A stretch of DNA of 64,000 nucleotides, from positions 22,253,501 to 22,317,500 of the forward strand of contig CAMQGK010000299.1 of the NCBI GenBank assembly GCA_947000775.1. The letters are read 5' to 3'. How positions within the stretch are numbered: position 1 is the stretch's first letter; every line of letters begins with the position of its first letter. The position numbers and the translations under genes are program-made. The notes below the pieces were generated by a model, which worked only from the letters and a program-made list of their open reading frames with translations, searched no databases and was not told the DNA's origin. Positions 10,401-24,300 of this stretch are shown here, piece by piece. The DNA is from Pterois miles. Lineage: Eukaryota > Chordata > Actinopteri > Perciformes > Scorpaenidae.

Positions 10401-12227
10401 GTGTGTGTCAGTGTGTGTCAGTGTGTGTGTCAGTGTGTGTCAGTGTGTGTGTCAGTGTGTGTGTCAATGTGTGCGTCAATGTGTGTGTCAGTGTGTGTCA
10501 GTGTGTCAGAGTGTGTGTCAGTGTGTGTGTCAGTGTGTGTGTCAGTGTGTGTGTCAGTGTGTGTCAGTGTGTGTGTCAATGTGTGTCAGTGTGTGTCAGT
10601 GTGTGTGTGTGTCAGAGTGTGTCAGTGTGTGTCAGTGTGTGTCAGTGTCTGTGTGTGTGTGTGTCAGTGTCTGTGTGTGTGTCAGTGTGTGTGTCAGAGT
10701 GTGTGTCAGTGTATGTCAGTGTGTCTGTGTGTGTGTCAGAGTGTGTGTCAGTGTATGTCAGTGTGTCTGTGTGTGTGTGTCAGAGTGTGTGTCAGTGTGT
10801 GTCAGTGTGTGTTAACCCTCTAATGAATAGTGAATAGGCAGCAGTGTGTTAAACTACAGAGAGGTCATTGACATCTGCACTCAGCTGTTCATTCATCTCC
10901 TCCTCTCTCCTTCTCTTTCCTCCTCCTCTCCTCCTCCTCTCTCCTTCTCTCTCCTCCTCTCTCCTTCTCTCTCCTCCTCTCTCCTTCTCTCTCCTCCTCT
11001 CTCCTCCTCCTCTCTCCTCCTCTCTCCTCCTCTCTCCTTCTCTCTCCTCCTCCTCTCTCCTCCTCCTCCTCTCCTCCTCCTCTCTCCTTCTCTCTCCTCC
11101 TCTCTCCTCCTCTCTCCTCCTCCTCTCTCCTCCTCTCCTCCTTCTCTCTCCTCCTCTCTCCTCCTCCTCTCTCCTCCTCTCTCCTTCTCTCTCCTCCTCT
11201 CTCCTCCTCCTCTCCCTCTCCTCCCCTCTCACAGATAAGTATTTCTCAGGCTTCTGAAAAGTAAAAACAGATAGATTATTATTAGCACTCCCAGTCCTCC
11301 TCCCAGTCCTCCAGGTCCCCCTCCCAGTCCTCCTCCCAGTCCTCCAGGTCCCCCTCCCAGTCCTCCTCCCAGTCCTCCATGTCCTCCTCCCAGTCCTCCT
11401 CCTAGTCCTCCTCCCAGTCTGGACTGACAGGGTTTAGATGACACTTAGGGTTCAGGTCTCCACCAGGTGTGTTGCTATGGTTACCTTCAGGTTAAAACAC
11501 CTGTAAACTCTGTTTGGATCAGAAGTGAAGAGTTGACACCAGACAGCCAATCAGAGAGCAGAAGGATTCACCCATTCATTAAACCAGTTCTACTGAGGTC
11601 AGAGACACATAGACAGTGACAGTCAGTCAGACAGACAGTCAGACAGACAGACAGACAGATAGACAGTCAGTCAGACAGACAGACAGTTAGAAAGACAGAC
11701 AGACAGACAGACAGACAGTCAGTCAGACAGTCTGACAGACAGACAGACAGTTAGACAGTCAGTCAGTCAGTCAGACAAACAGACAGACAGACAGACAGTC
11801 AGTCAGACAGACAGACAGTCAGACAGACAGTCAGACCGACAGACAGACAGACAGACAGACAGTCAGTAGACAGACAGACAGACAGTCAGTCAGTCAGTCA
11901 GACAGTCAGTCAGTCAGACAGACAGGCAGGCAGGCAGACAGACAGTCATACAGACAGACAGACAGTCAGTCAGTCAGACAGACAGACAGACAGTCAGACA
12001 GACAGACAGTCAGTCAGACAGACAGACAGACAGTCAGTCAGTCAGACAGTCAGTCAGTCAGTCAGACAGGCAGGCAGGCAGGCAGGCAGACAGACAGACA
12101 GTCAGACAGACAGACAGTCAGACAGTCAGACAGTCAGACAGACAGTCAGTCAGACAGACAGACAGACAGACAGTCAGTCAGTCAGACACTCAGTCAGACA
12201 CTCAGTCAGTCAGTCAGACAGACAGTC

Positions 12228-12272
<45 letters not shown>

Positions 12273-12275
12273 GTC

Positions 12276-12312
<37 letters not shown>

Positions 12313-15300
12313 GTCAGACAGACAGTCAGACAGACAGTCAGTCAGACAGACAGACAGACAGTCAGACAGACAGACAGTCGGTCAGACAGACAGACAGACA
12401 CTTCGTCAGACACTGCACAGTGTGTCATGAGGAGATCACACACTCAAATTGAGAGACAGATGTAGATGATCAGGACGTGACGAGACCATTGATGGAACTG
12501 ATGACGTTCTGTCAAGTATCTTCTCTAACACATGGCTTCCCACACTTGACAAAGGAAGGAATTGACCAACTCAGGATTTCACTCGTTCTCCTTTTTTATT
12601 TGACCAATGAACAGGAAGCAAGGATGGAAGGTGAAAAACCTACAAATACACAAAATATAAAACCAATGTAAATAAAAGTCATTTTCCATTAAACAAAGTA
12701 CATTTAAGTATCCATTGAACAGAACAGAAATCAGTTCTATATATATTTTAGAATCATTTAGTTTTAAATTAACCAATTTTACTGTAGATTTTAACATTAC
12801 TATTTTAAACAGAAATACTCTATTTCCACAGATAAATTAAACATTTTTAATTTGCATTTCAATTAAGCAAAATTTGCTGTATTTTAACAAACACATTTTA
12901 TCAGTTTAACTCAAACCCAAGTTCAACTCAAATGTTTTAAACAGTTTTTTAAACAATTCTTTGGGTCACTGTATTGTCTCATAATTTAACAAATAGTTAT
13001 TTTTAATGGAAAATAAACAGGCAACCCAATTAAACAAACATAAGAACACTAAGTTTAACAATAGGAATATCATTTCCAGAATACTTCCTCTGCCCAAATA
13101 AAGACAAGATACAAGGAAGCCAGGGTTCGCATTATTAATGACCGATGAAGAGGCTCGAGCTTACCGGTAGCCCTTTTTAGTCAAAGTCCTTTTTCCCATG
13201 CGTTTGATCTCTTTCCTCGTGAAGTGCCTTCGTGACTGCTGCTGCTGTCTTCAGCTCCGTCGCACCCCAGCCAAATGACGGGTGCGTCGCTTGAATTGTT
13301 TGGTTTTCACTGCGTTTGGAGCTGATTAGACCTGATTTCGTTCACCTGGTGAGGTGCGCCACAGAGTGCTCACGCTCACCGTCACACGCATGCAGCAGCA
13401 CGCTCACTGTCGCGCCTCAGGCAGATCGCCACAACACGTTCTGACCTCAGAACTGATGACGTTCTGCTCTGAGTGATTATGGATCAGTGATGACATCACA
13501 ACCAGAGAGGGACCATCACATGACTTTGACTCCTGTTTTAATAGCACCTGTATTTGTGAGCTCGCGGGTCTTCAATTGTTTCTAGTAAAAATTTTCTCTT
13601 TTACTGATTCTTACTTGGTTGGCAGCAGTTTTTTTTACACATGTATAAACACACACACACATATATACATTTATATTTATATATATTTGTATATATACAT
13701 TATAGTATACTGTATTTCCATGAACAAACAATATAAGAACAAACACCACATTTCTGGTGGGTGTTGGCCTCCACCAGGGTTGTCCCTTGTCGCCAATCCT
13801 GTTTGTGATTTTCATGGACAGGGGTTTGGTGACCTCAGAATTGCATCTCTGCTCTTTGCAGATGATGTGATTCTGTTGTCTTTATCAGACTGGGACTTTC
13901 AGCATGCACTAGGGCCGTTTGCAGTTGAGAATGAAGTGGTCGAGTTGAGAGTCAGTACCTCCAAGTCTGAGGCCATGGTTCTCTGCCCGAAAAGGTAAAG
14001 GTTGACAGCTCCTCCGGGTCCAGTGTGAGTCACTGTACTAAGTGAGGGAGTTCAAGTATCTTGGGGTCCTGGGGGTAAAATGTAGCTGGAGATGGACAGG
14101 TGTTTCGGTGCATCATCAGCAGTTATCTGGTTGCTGTACTGGACAGTTGTGGCTCAGAGGGAGCTGAGCTGGAAGTCAAAGCTCTCAATTTACCGGTCCA
14201 TCTGTTCCAACTTTCTCTCATGGTCATGAGCTTTGGGTATGACCAAAAGAATGAAATAATATACAGTATATGCTGTATATAAAGAGAGACTGGACTAAAA
14301 AATAAAAATAACTCAAGTTTATTTTGTCTCTCTCTCTCCTCAGATTTCTTAATCCTGAATGCTTTAATCCAACTGTGAGAATGCTATTAACAGCTGAGTG
14401 TGTGTTTCCCACAGATGTTCCAGTCCAGGCTCACACTGTCCACCAAACATCTTCATCCTCAGCATCATCACCATTGATGTCAACAACACTTCCACCAGTA
14501 GTAGACCCTGACCCCCCCTTGCCTCCACATAACCACATCACAGTTGCTAAAAAACAGTCATGGGCACGGCAGGGCTCTGTGGCTCTGCCTACCTCCCTGC
14601 AGTCAAGCTCCGCCCCCAGAAATTCTGAGCGGATATCCCAGGATGCACCTGGGGAGGCCTGGAGTCACAGGCTAGCACAGGATAAGGTACAAGATGGAAG
14701 AGTTGACACTTTTTTCTTGATTACAGTGCGTTTGTTTCATATCAGTCCAGTAAAGACTGAACCCTCCTTCTAGTCCTAGTCCTGGTATGGACCCTTCCTT
14801 TTTTGACCTATCTTCTGAGATCTGCTTTGAGTAGTTCAATCCCTCCTCCTAGTTTCACTCCTGGCAGATGGACTCCAACTTCTTGTTGTTGTTCTTGTTG
14901 TTCCATTCAGTACCATAACCTTTCCTCCTTGTTCTCCTCCTGGTAGTTTGACCCCTCCTTTCAGGACCTTAGCCTTTCCTTCTTGTTGTTATCCTGGTAT
15001 TTATAAGCCTCCTTTCAGTACCTTAACCTTTGCTTCTTGTTGTTATCCTGGTAGTTTGACCCCTCCTTTCAGCACCTTAACCTTTCGTTCTTGTTCTCTT
15101 CATGGTAGTTTCCATCTTGTTCTCCCCCAGGTGTTTGACCCCATCTTTTAGTACCTTATGCTCTCCTTCTAGTCCTGCCCCTGGTGTTCAACCCCTCCTT
15201 TCAATTCTTTGACTCCCACTTCTTGTTCTCCTCCCAGACAGAGCAATGTGGCAACAGGATGTGCATCAGTCTGGCTTGGGATTTGACCAGCAACCCCAGT

Positions 15301-18300
15301 GTTCCTGCTAGTCCCCAGCCAGCAGGGGGCTCCTCTGATATGCCAGCTACCTCTGTCAGCACCAAGTTATCTGGCCAGCGGACCTATCTGCAAAGCCTGG
15401 ATCGCAGCAGCCGAGCCTGGGTGCTGTCTTCAGGAAAGACCCAGGCTTTGGATGAGGCCTGTGGTCTACAGCAGGAGAGCAGCAGCAACATTTGGTACAA
15501 CCCTATCCCTGAGGAGGAGGATGCAGGAAGTCCATGCATGGAGGAGGAGATATGGAGAAAGAGGGACAAGAGGGAGGAGGGAGTAGCAGTAAAGAGGATG
15601 GGGTCAGGAGATCCCAGAACAGATCTGGGCGTAGACTGTCCACCAGAGAGCACCAATCCCAGTGTTAGCCACCATATTGATGACATCACAACAGAAAACA
15701 TAGGTAAGACCTGAGTGACTCCACTTGTACACTCTCTACTAATAATATATTCATCTGCTGCTGACTGCGAAATACACTTTGTCACTTTGTGTTTGTGACC
15801 AGTTTCAGGTAGAGTCTTCAGTCTTTGTATGTCTCTCCCTTAGACCTCGCCCCCTCAGACTCTAGCCCCGCCCCCCAAAAGAAAGTGGGCGTGTCCAGCA
15901 GTGTGATGGACAAGTTGAAGTCCCCTGGTACAGTAAGGAAACTCTCTATAAAGATGAAGAAACTTCCTGAGTTGCGCCGCAAGCTCAGCCTTCGCTCCTC
16001 CTCTCGTGCCCACCGCCAGGGAAACGACAGCAGAGGGGGCGGTGATGAGACGACCAGTAAGACTGCATCATCATCATCAGCCAATCAGAATGTGATCAGT
16101 AGATATCACCTGGATAGCTCCGCCTCTCCAGCCAGACCGCCGCGACGGTCATCCAGAGGACGTTCAGCCAGAGGAGGTCAAGTTTGCACGTTTATCACAG
16201 AAGAGATAAACTTTTTTTTACGTTACACATTTTAATTCTCAGTTCTGAGTGTGTCAAGTGGATAGTTATGTGAAGTTGAAGACTTTATATCCAGATGAGA
16301 ATAATACACTTTCATTTATAGTTACCTGTCTCTTTTTGTGTCTGTTGACCAGATTAAAAATCTGATTACAGTCAGGCAGGTCCTGAAAAGGCCTAATGCT
16401 ATATTGGACTGCCAGGACCATTATAGCAAAACCAAAACCCTCTGTGTGTACTGTGTTAGCACTGTTTTAGAAATAATCTCTGTCCATACTAATGCCTGAA
16501 ATCACATATCACATGACCATTCATGAAGGGGATATGTCCACTCTGTGGTTGGTTACTTCTAAAACAACAGATAATTATGCTACTATGATAGAAGGTCTTG
16601 TTTAATCCTTAAGTTACAGTTTTTTAATTTAGTAGTTTCACTATCATGGGTCAAGAAATTTGACTTACATGTCAGCTGTTTCTGCTTGGTTTTGTTGTTT
16701 TTTGACAGTTTCTTTGTGACCTTCACAACAGTTTTGCAGAACAAAACAAGCACAGATAACAAAAGGAAAGTCCCCCTTTTATGTCTATTGTTCTCCTCAA
16801 AGCCACAAACCATGTCTTCAAATATTCGCGTTGTAGGGCTGATAACATCACTGGACATTTCAGATATCTCAGTTTAGGGACTCTAAAATGCCAGCATAGA
16901 GTGGATGCTAAGCATTAACACAACAAAAGCTAGTATGAGTTTTAAAACACACATTAGTGTGGATGTCCCCCAAGATCTATCAATATGCTTAATAGCATGT
17001 AGCAATCTGGATACATTCTTTGCACATTTGCTTTCTTGTACATGTACTTGGTGAATTTCTATTTCCCTGATTCAGATTTGTAATTTATAGTGTTGATAAG
17101 GTAAAATCTAGATACAAAACCATATTTCCACTAGTGGGACAATAAAGATAATTATGAACCTTCCCAGGCTACATGCTTGTGCTAATGCACCTGAAGCTGT
17201 TTGGTAATTGCCAAAAACACCAGAAGAAGAACTTAAACATCAGCAATTACAACAGTATCTGTTCAGCAAACCTCAAGCTTCAGTTGACTTGTATTATTAA
17301 ATGTCTTGAAATGTGAAATGTTTATTTTACTTTTAGGTTATCTGAGTGATGGGGACTCCCCTGAGCTGCTGCCACGGCAACATGCCTCTTCTGTATCAAC
17401 TTCCCAGGAAATGGCGTGTGATGTCAGTTCATTCCGACTGTACATGGGCGCCGATCCACCAAGATGCAGCCAGCGGGTGACAGGTTTACTAACTGTCCAT
17501 CTGCTGGGCCTGGAAGAGATGAAAACTAGCAGGTAGGACACCAACACCTGGAACTACTTAATAACACCAACACCAACACCTGGAACTAGTTAACATCACT
17601 AATACCTGCAACAGTGCTGACATCAACGGCTGGAACTAGCTAACACCACCCACACCTGGAATCAGCTAACAGCACTGATTCCAACACCTGGAACTAGCTA
17701 ATTCAGTTCAATTTATTTGTAAAGCCCAAAATCACAATTTTGCCTCAGGGGGCTTTACAATCTGTACAGGATACGACTCCCTCTGTCCTTTACAAAAACG
17801 ACCCTCACATCGGATAAGGAAAGATGAAGATATTCCTTTATTAGTCCCACAGTGGGGAAATTCAGTTTTTACACTCTGTTGTTCACACAGTACATATACA
17901 TGCGTCAGTGGAGAGATGTCAGAGTGACTCCCCAAATAAAGAAAACCCCTTTTAACAGGGAAAAAAGAAAAAAATGTTAGAAACCTCAGGAAGAACAACA
18001 GAGGAGGGATCCCTCCTCAGGATGGACAGACGTGCAATAGATGTGTACAGAGTAACAACATATTAATGACAATCCATATCACAGAGATTTTTACAAGTAT
18101 TGTGCAGAGAAATCAAAAGAGCAAGTGAGTCCAGGATGATGTTAATTGGTGTCTCCTCTGCCAGGGCTAACACCACCAACACCTGGAAGCAGCTAACAGC
18201 ACCAACATCTGGAGCTAGCTAAAAGCAGCTAATTAAAGGTTGTTATTCTGTTAGGAGTTAGGAAAATGGTGGTTTTGGGTCAATAGTGTTTGTGTGGATG

Positions 18301-21300
18301 TGTCTCCTGGTCTCAGGTCAGAGGGCAGTAAAGAGGTCTTCCTGGCCATCCAGATTGATGGTGTAACAAGAGCGAGGACCGCCCTTCTGACCCTGCGAGG
18401 CTCTTCCCTCCCATTGAACCATGCCTTCCACCTGGACCTGGAGCGAGCCCGCCAGCTCCGCATAGTGGTCTTAACACCAGGTACCTTTACCAGCTACAAC
18501 ATTAAAGTAAATAATGCATCAATCATTAGAATACTATCATAAGATAAGATAAGATAAGTTAAGATGAACCTTTATTAATCCCCGGAGGGAAATTCGGGAG
18601 TATACTGTATAGAGTATACTGTAGATTCAGTGCTTTTACTTTTGGTACTTTATTGATACTGTTACTTTTACTGCACTACTGCTGAGTACTTCTTTTGAGA
18701 TTTAACAGTGATTGGAGATGTAAAATGAACCAGAACCTTCTCTGTGTGATTCGTCTCAGTGCTGAAGTGTCCGCAGTCCGGATCAAGGACAGACCAAACT
18801 TCAGCCGATTCAGCAACAGTGGGCCAGTCCGGATCAGGAACGGACCTGACTTCAGCAGGACCCACCAGGAACAGAGTGTGTGGTCTGGGCGGCGTCTCCA
18901 TCCCTCCACTCTTTAAAGGTTTGCTACAGTATTGTGGTTTTACTGTCACCTCTGCGGGTTACAGGTCTGATACTGATGTACTGTGGTGTGTTTGTGTCTC
19001 TCAGGGAGACGCAGTCAGCAGCTCTGTGTGAAGCTGGAACCCAGAGGACTTCTTTATGTCAAACTGTCTCTGCAGGAGAAATGGGATTCACAGGTACGCA
19101 CTATCACTACTACTAACACTACTGCTACTACTACTACTACTGCTAATACATCTAATGCTACTAATACTACTACTACCACTAGTACTACCACAACTACTAA
19201 TACTACTACTGCTAATTAAAGTGGTAAAACCATCAGTTCTACCAGGCAGCTCTGAATCATGACTTTACAGCATGATATGGCATCCAAACTGAGAAAATGT
19301 ATAAAAATAGAAAATAGAATTCTAATCACACATATAGTCCTATTTTATTCATAAAACTACACTTTACACAAGTACAGCGATCTTTGCTCAGTGAAGCCAT
19401 GACCTTCATCAGAGCGTTTACACCGTGGAGCAGGACAGCGGCAGCAGCCGGCACTGAAGCTGCTCCTCTTCCTGGAGACGGTGCTGTGCAGTGGATGCAG
19501 ATTGTCCCTGATTGACAGGATCCCGCTCGGCACCTGTCAAAGAACCGGAGAGAGCACAGTCCCCTGCGGTGCTCCCTTGCTGCTGACCACCATGTCAGAC
19601 CTGCAGTCCCCCAGTCGCATATACTGAGGTCTGCCGAGGAGGCACTGGTCTGGAACTGCTGCTTTAGTGGTGGTGAGGTGGAGTGGGGGAGGTCATACCT
19701 GTTGAAGAAGTTGTTCAACTGGTATGCTCTCCCCAATTCTCCCTCGATGGTCGAACCCCGCCTCGAGCTGCAGCCCGTGATGATCTTCATCCCATCCCAC
19801 ACCTCCCTCATACTGTTGTTCTGCAGCTTCTGCTCCAGTTTCCTTCTGTGCTGCTCCTTCACCTCCCTGAGCTGGACTCTGAGTTCCCGCTGCACATGCT
19901 TCAGCTCCTGTGGATCTCTGTCTTTAAAGGCCTTCTTCTTCTGGTTCAGAAGGCCTTGATGTCACTGGTGATTCAGGGCTTGTTGTTAGCGAAGCACCGT
20001 ACAGTCCTTACCAGGTCTACAACATTCATACAGAAGTTAATATAGTCAGTGGTGCAGTCAGCAATCTCCTCAATGTTCCCCCTTTAAGCAGTCTCTCAGA
20101 GCCTGCTCTGCCTCAGGTGACCACTTCCTGAATGAGTGTGTGGTTGTGGGTAGCTTCCTCAGGCTAGGTTTGTAGTGAGGCTGAAGCAGAATAAGTTTGT
20201 GGTCTGCTTTCCCCAGTGCAGGCAGCGGGGTGGCGCTGTATGCATCCTCAGTGTTTGCATAGAAAGAAAGAAAGATATTCCTTTATTAGTCCCACAGTGG
20301 GGAAATTCAGTTTTACACTCTGTTGTTCACACAGTACATACAGTATACATGCGTCAATGGAGAGATGTCAGAGTGAGGGGGGCTGCTCCTGACAAGCGCC
20401 CAGAGCAGTTGGGGGTTTGGTGCCTTGCTCAGGGGCACCTCGGCAGTGCCCAAGAGGTAAACTGGCACCTCTCCAGCAACCAGTTGGTCTTGGTCCATGG
20501 GGGTCTTGAACCCACGGCGTCCGCGTCCTAACCCAAGTCCTTACAGACTGAGCTACTGCCACCCCCATACAGTAGATCTATAGTCCTGTTCCCTTGGTTT
20601 TACAGTCTACAGACTGGTAGAAAGCAGCTAATGTTTTTTCCAGATTCACATGATTGAAGTCCGCAGAGATCAACAGGAGTGCCTCTGGGTGCTGCGAAGT
20701 GGACGACGTCAGGCGCTAGGGATGTAAACAATAACAAGAATGATGACCCCAAACCCTCTAGGCAAGTAATAGGGATGCAGACTTACAGCCAACAGCTCGA
20801 TGTCCCTGCAGCAGATGGTGATTTTGATGTTCACATGCCCAGGATTACGCCACCTTGTGCTGACGTATGCAGCGAGTCCTCCTCCTTTCCGCTTCCCGCA
20901 GGCTTTAGTATCGCTGTCTGCTCTGACTCTGCTGAAGCCAGGTAGCTCTGCATTAGCATTTGGGATGCTAGTTGTGAGCCACGTCTCAGAAAAGCACAAC
21001 AAACTGCACTCCCTGTAGGTCTTGACATTTTTCACCAGCGCAGCCAGTTCATCGATCTTATTCGGTAGTGAGTTCACATTTCCCATGATCACAGAGGGCA
21101 CTGGAGGCTTATTTCACCACTTCTTCGCTAGCCACTTAGCCTTTAGCTTAGTGAAGGATCTGCAGCCATGATATGGCTTCCTTACCTCGTCAGGTAAATG
21201 GGGGACCACACTGACACGAGACATTGCCTTTAGGTTGAGTAGTTGTTTTCGCGAATAAATGAGTTTCGGCTTGTAAGAGGCCATATCCACAGGATATAAG

Positions 21301-24300
21301 TTACCAGAATGGGGTAAAAGCAGAACTGATCAGACAATAATAACAAGCAAAAATAGCAGATAAAACATAAAAAAACCCACACAGAGCTGAAGGAAAAGCT
21401 GCCGCTTGCGACGGCACCAGAAGTTGTTCCTACCTACCTACATATATTCCTACTAATACTATTGTCTCCCCGCAGCCCAGCAGCGACTCATCAGTACCTG
21501 GTAATGTGTTTGGTGTTGAACTGCACCATCTGGTGGAGAAAGAAGGATCTGCATCTCCAATCCCTCTGCTGATCCAGAAATCAGTAGCAGAGATCGAACG
21601 CCGAGGATTGAAGGTAGTAATACTACTGCTGAGCTACTGCTGAGATAGAAGAACAGCTGGTGCTTGGTTCTGTCTCAGATCCAGTTGGAATATAAGTTTA
21701 ACTAGTGGTCTCAAAGACTAGTTAGGGGGGAATGTAACCCAGAGATCTCCCTGTGTTGTCTGTTAACTCCACAGTTGAAAAGAGATCTAAGTCAAAGCTC
21801 GGGCCAACACAAGTCACCCAAAAGCGAACACACAATAAAAAACAGGCAGTGTGACCTGGACTGACTCCAGAGAGGAAAGTACAAAAACCCAGAAAGTTAG
21901 GATGAGGTAAGAATTCCCTGCAGTGAGAGTCTGGATTTAAGAAACTTGGCAGGGTTTATATATATTTATATATTTATTCATGTAAAGATGAAATTGTTAG
22001 AAACCTGGTCTGTTAGTTAAATGTTTCCCTCATGTTTCCACATTCCCTCTCCTCCTTGTGTCCCTGTCTGTACCTGTGAGTGTGGGCCTCCTCCCCCTGC
22101 TCACCAGGAGCACCTGACTCCACACACGGCTGATACCAGTCAGCCTATCGGCTGACCTATATATACCCGGGTGATCCAGTGAACAGGTGCCAGTTTGTTC
22201 CACGTACCTCTGTTCATAAGTAGTGCTTGCACTCATTTTTTTGTGTTGTTTGTACTCCAGGATGACCACAACAACGTAGCTGAGTAATTGATTGAGTTCA
22301 GAACCATGGCGGCAGCTTTGCGGTGGAATGAGGCAGCTCTGTTATGGGTATTTCAGCAGGGACTGTCAGAAGCAGTACGAGATGAGGTGGCTATCTGCAA
22401 TGACCTAGTTAGTCTTGATGCGTTTACTTTCTTGGTGGTTAATTTGGATAATCACCTTGGTGAATGCTGTAGAGAACAGACTGCCCGCACCCTGGCGGTT
22501 CCGTTGCCTAGGTCACTTCCTGGGTCCACTGGCCCCATGTTCTCCTCCGACAGTGAGACTGCTGTGGAGTCCTCATCCTCTCAACCAGAGCCCATGATTG
22601 TTAACCAGGCTTGGTTGTCAGATTTGGAGCGTGACCGGCGAATTTAGTGGGGTCTCTGTTTGTATTGTGCTAACTCTGGCCACCGCATAGCTGAGTGTGA
22701 GTCATGGCCAAAAGACAGCACTCTCTAGTGATCCTATTCAAACTAGAGAGTTCCACTGTTATGCTCATTGTGAAACTGTGTTTGCCTGATGGCTCACCGT
22801 CGCTTGAGGCTTTGGTAGATTGTGTGACAGATGAGAGTTTTATTGACGCCTGTGTTGCAGCTTGTTTAAACATCGCGCTAGAACCCATTCCTGAAACACG
22901 CTGAGCTCTGGGTCTTAATGTCCGGTTGCTTGCCAGAGTTCCACACATTTCTGAACCAGTCCATCTCGTGTCAGGTAATCATCACGAGCACGTTTGATTT
23001 TTTGTTTTGGACTCCCCACAGTCACCTATTGCACTGGGTCAACCGTAGTTAAAGCTCCTTAACCCCCACATTGACTTGAGGGAGGGGAAGATCATTGGCT
23101 GGAGCACACATTGCCACGTGTCTTGCTTGCGTTACGCTTCATCCCCAGCAGATAGCGCTCGCCATCCACCACCATCCAAATCTCTCAATTTGTCCTCTGT
23201 GCTGGTGGAGTATCATAGTCTACTGGGGGTTTTCAGTCAAGACTGGGCTCTTTGCTCCCCCCCCCATGCATGCTTTGACAACCAGGGTCTGAACGCTATC
23301 ACTGTCCAGAACAAGTACCCTTTTCCCCTCACTCCTCTGCAGGGAGCTACCATTTTTTCAAAACTTGATTAAAGAAACACTTATCACCTTGCGTCGATCC
23401 GTCAGTGACATGAGTGGAAGACAGCACTCAATATGCTGCTCGGCCATTTCGAGTACCTAGTACCTAGGTCATGCCCTTGGGATTCACTAACCCCCCGGGT
23501 CTTTTTCAAGCCTTAATTAATGATGTGCTCTGTGATTTCCTCAATCGCTCAGTGTTTGTGTATTTAGATGACATTCTGATCTTCTCTCGCTCCTGTGAGG
23601 AGCATGTTCAGCACGTCATTCAAGTCCTCCGGAGACTTCTTGAAAACAGACTGTTTGTGAAAGCAGAGAAGTGCAAGTTTCAGGTGGAGTCAGTGGAGTT
23701 TCTGGGCTTCATTGTGGAGAAGGGGCGGCTTTGTCCAGGTTCCAGCAAGATCCAGGTGGTGGTGCAGTGGTCTGTTCCAACTTCAAGGAAGCAGCTTCAG
23801 CGGTTCCTTGGCTTTGCTACCTTACCGCCGATTCGTCTGGGACTACAGCCCGAGTGTCAAGGTATAACTGGGAGATTTACAAAGGAAGAGAGAAAGAGAG
23901 AAACCCCAAACGCAGACAACACACACACGGATGAATTTAAACAAAAGGTGAGTCTTTAATCGTTGACTGAAAACCAATCTCTTATAGTAATACAAAAAAC
24001 ATAAACCGATACTCAAAAGAATCATTAACTAAACACAGGAAAACTAAATAACTAAACATAAGGTTACAGCAAGAACACCAAGAACCCATAAACTAGAATT
24101 AACACTAAACCTAAAATACTCAGTGAGACAGGGAGGATACACTATGGAACAAACACCAACCAGTGAGACACAGGACAACTAGAAGTGCACGAGGAGACCT
24201 TTAAACAGAATAAGAGAACCTACCATAGAAAAGAAACACGGAAGAGAAGGGAGTCTAACAGGGAATCCAGGAAAATAAACGAGGAGGCACACGAATCTAA

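Larger units (their letters stand above)
17545..18240. repeat. AACACCAACACCTGGAACTAGCT minisatellite, interrupted
   Basis: Imperfect units of AACACCTGGAACTAGCTAAC occur at 17545-17700 and resume at about 18165-18240. The array is split by a mobile element (17701-18164). It lies in syde1 intron 5. Confidence 0.8.

Noticed and set aside
9648..10837. Three overlapping Cys/Val/Ser-rich frames of about 390 codons
   Set aside because: Frames through the GTGTGTCA satellite, which lacks stops in the forward direction; no start context or domain.
14344..14414. Upstream acceptor for syde1 exon 2 at 14343
   Set aside because: It needs a phase-2 partner, whereas exon 1 donors are phase 0 or 1; the acceptor at 14414 fits phase 1.
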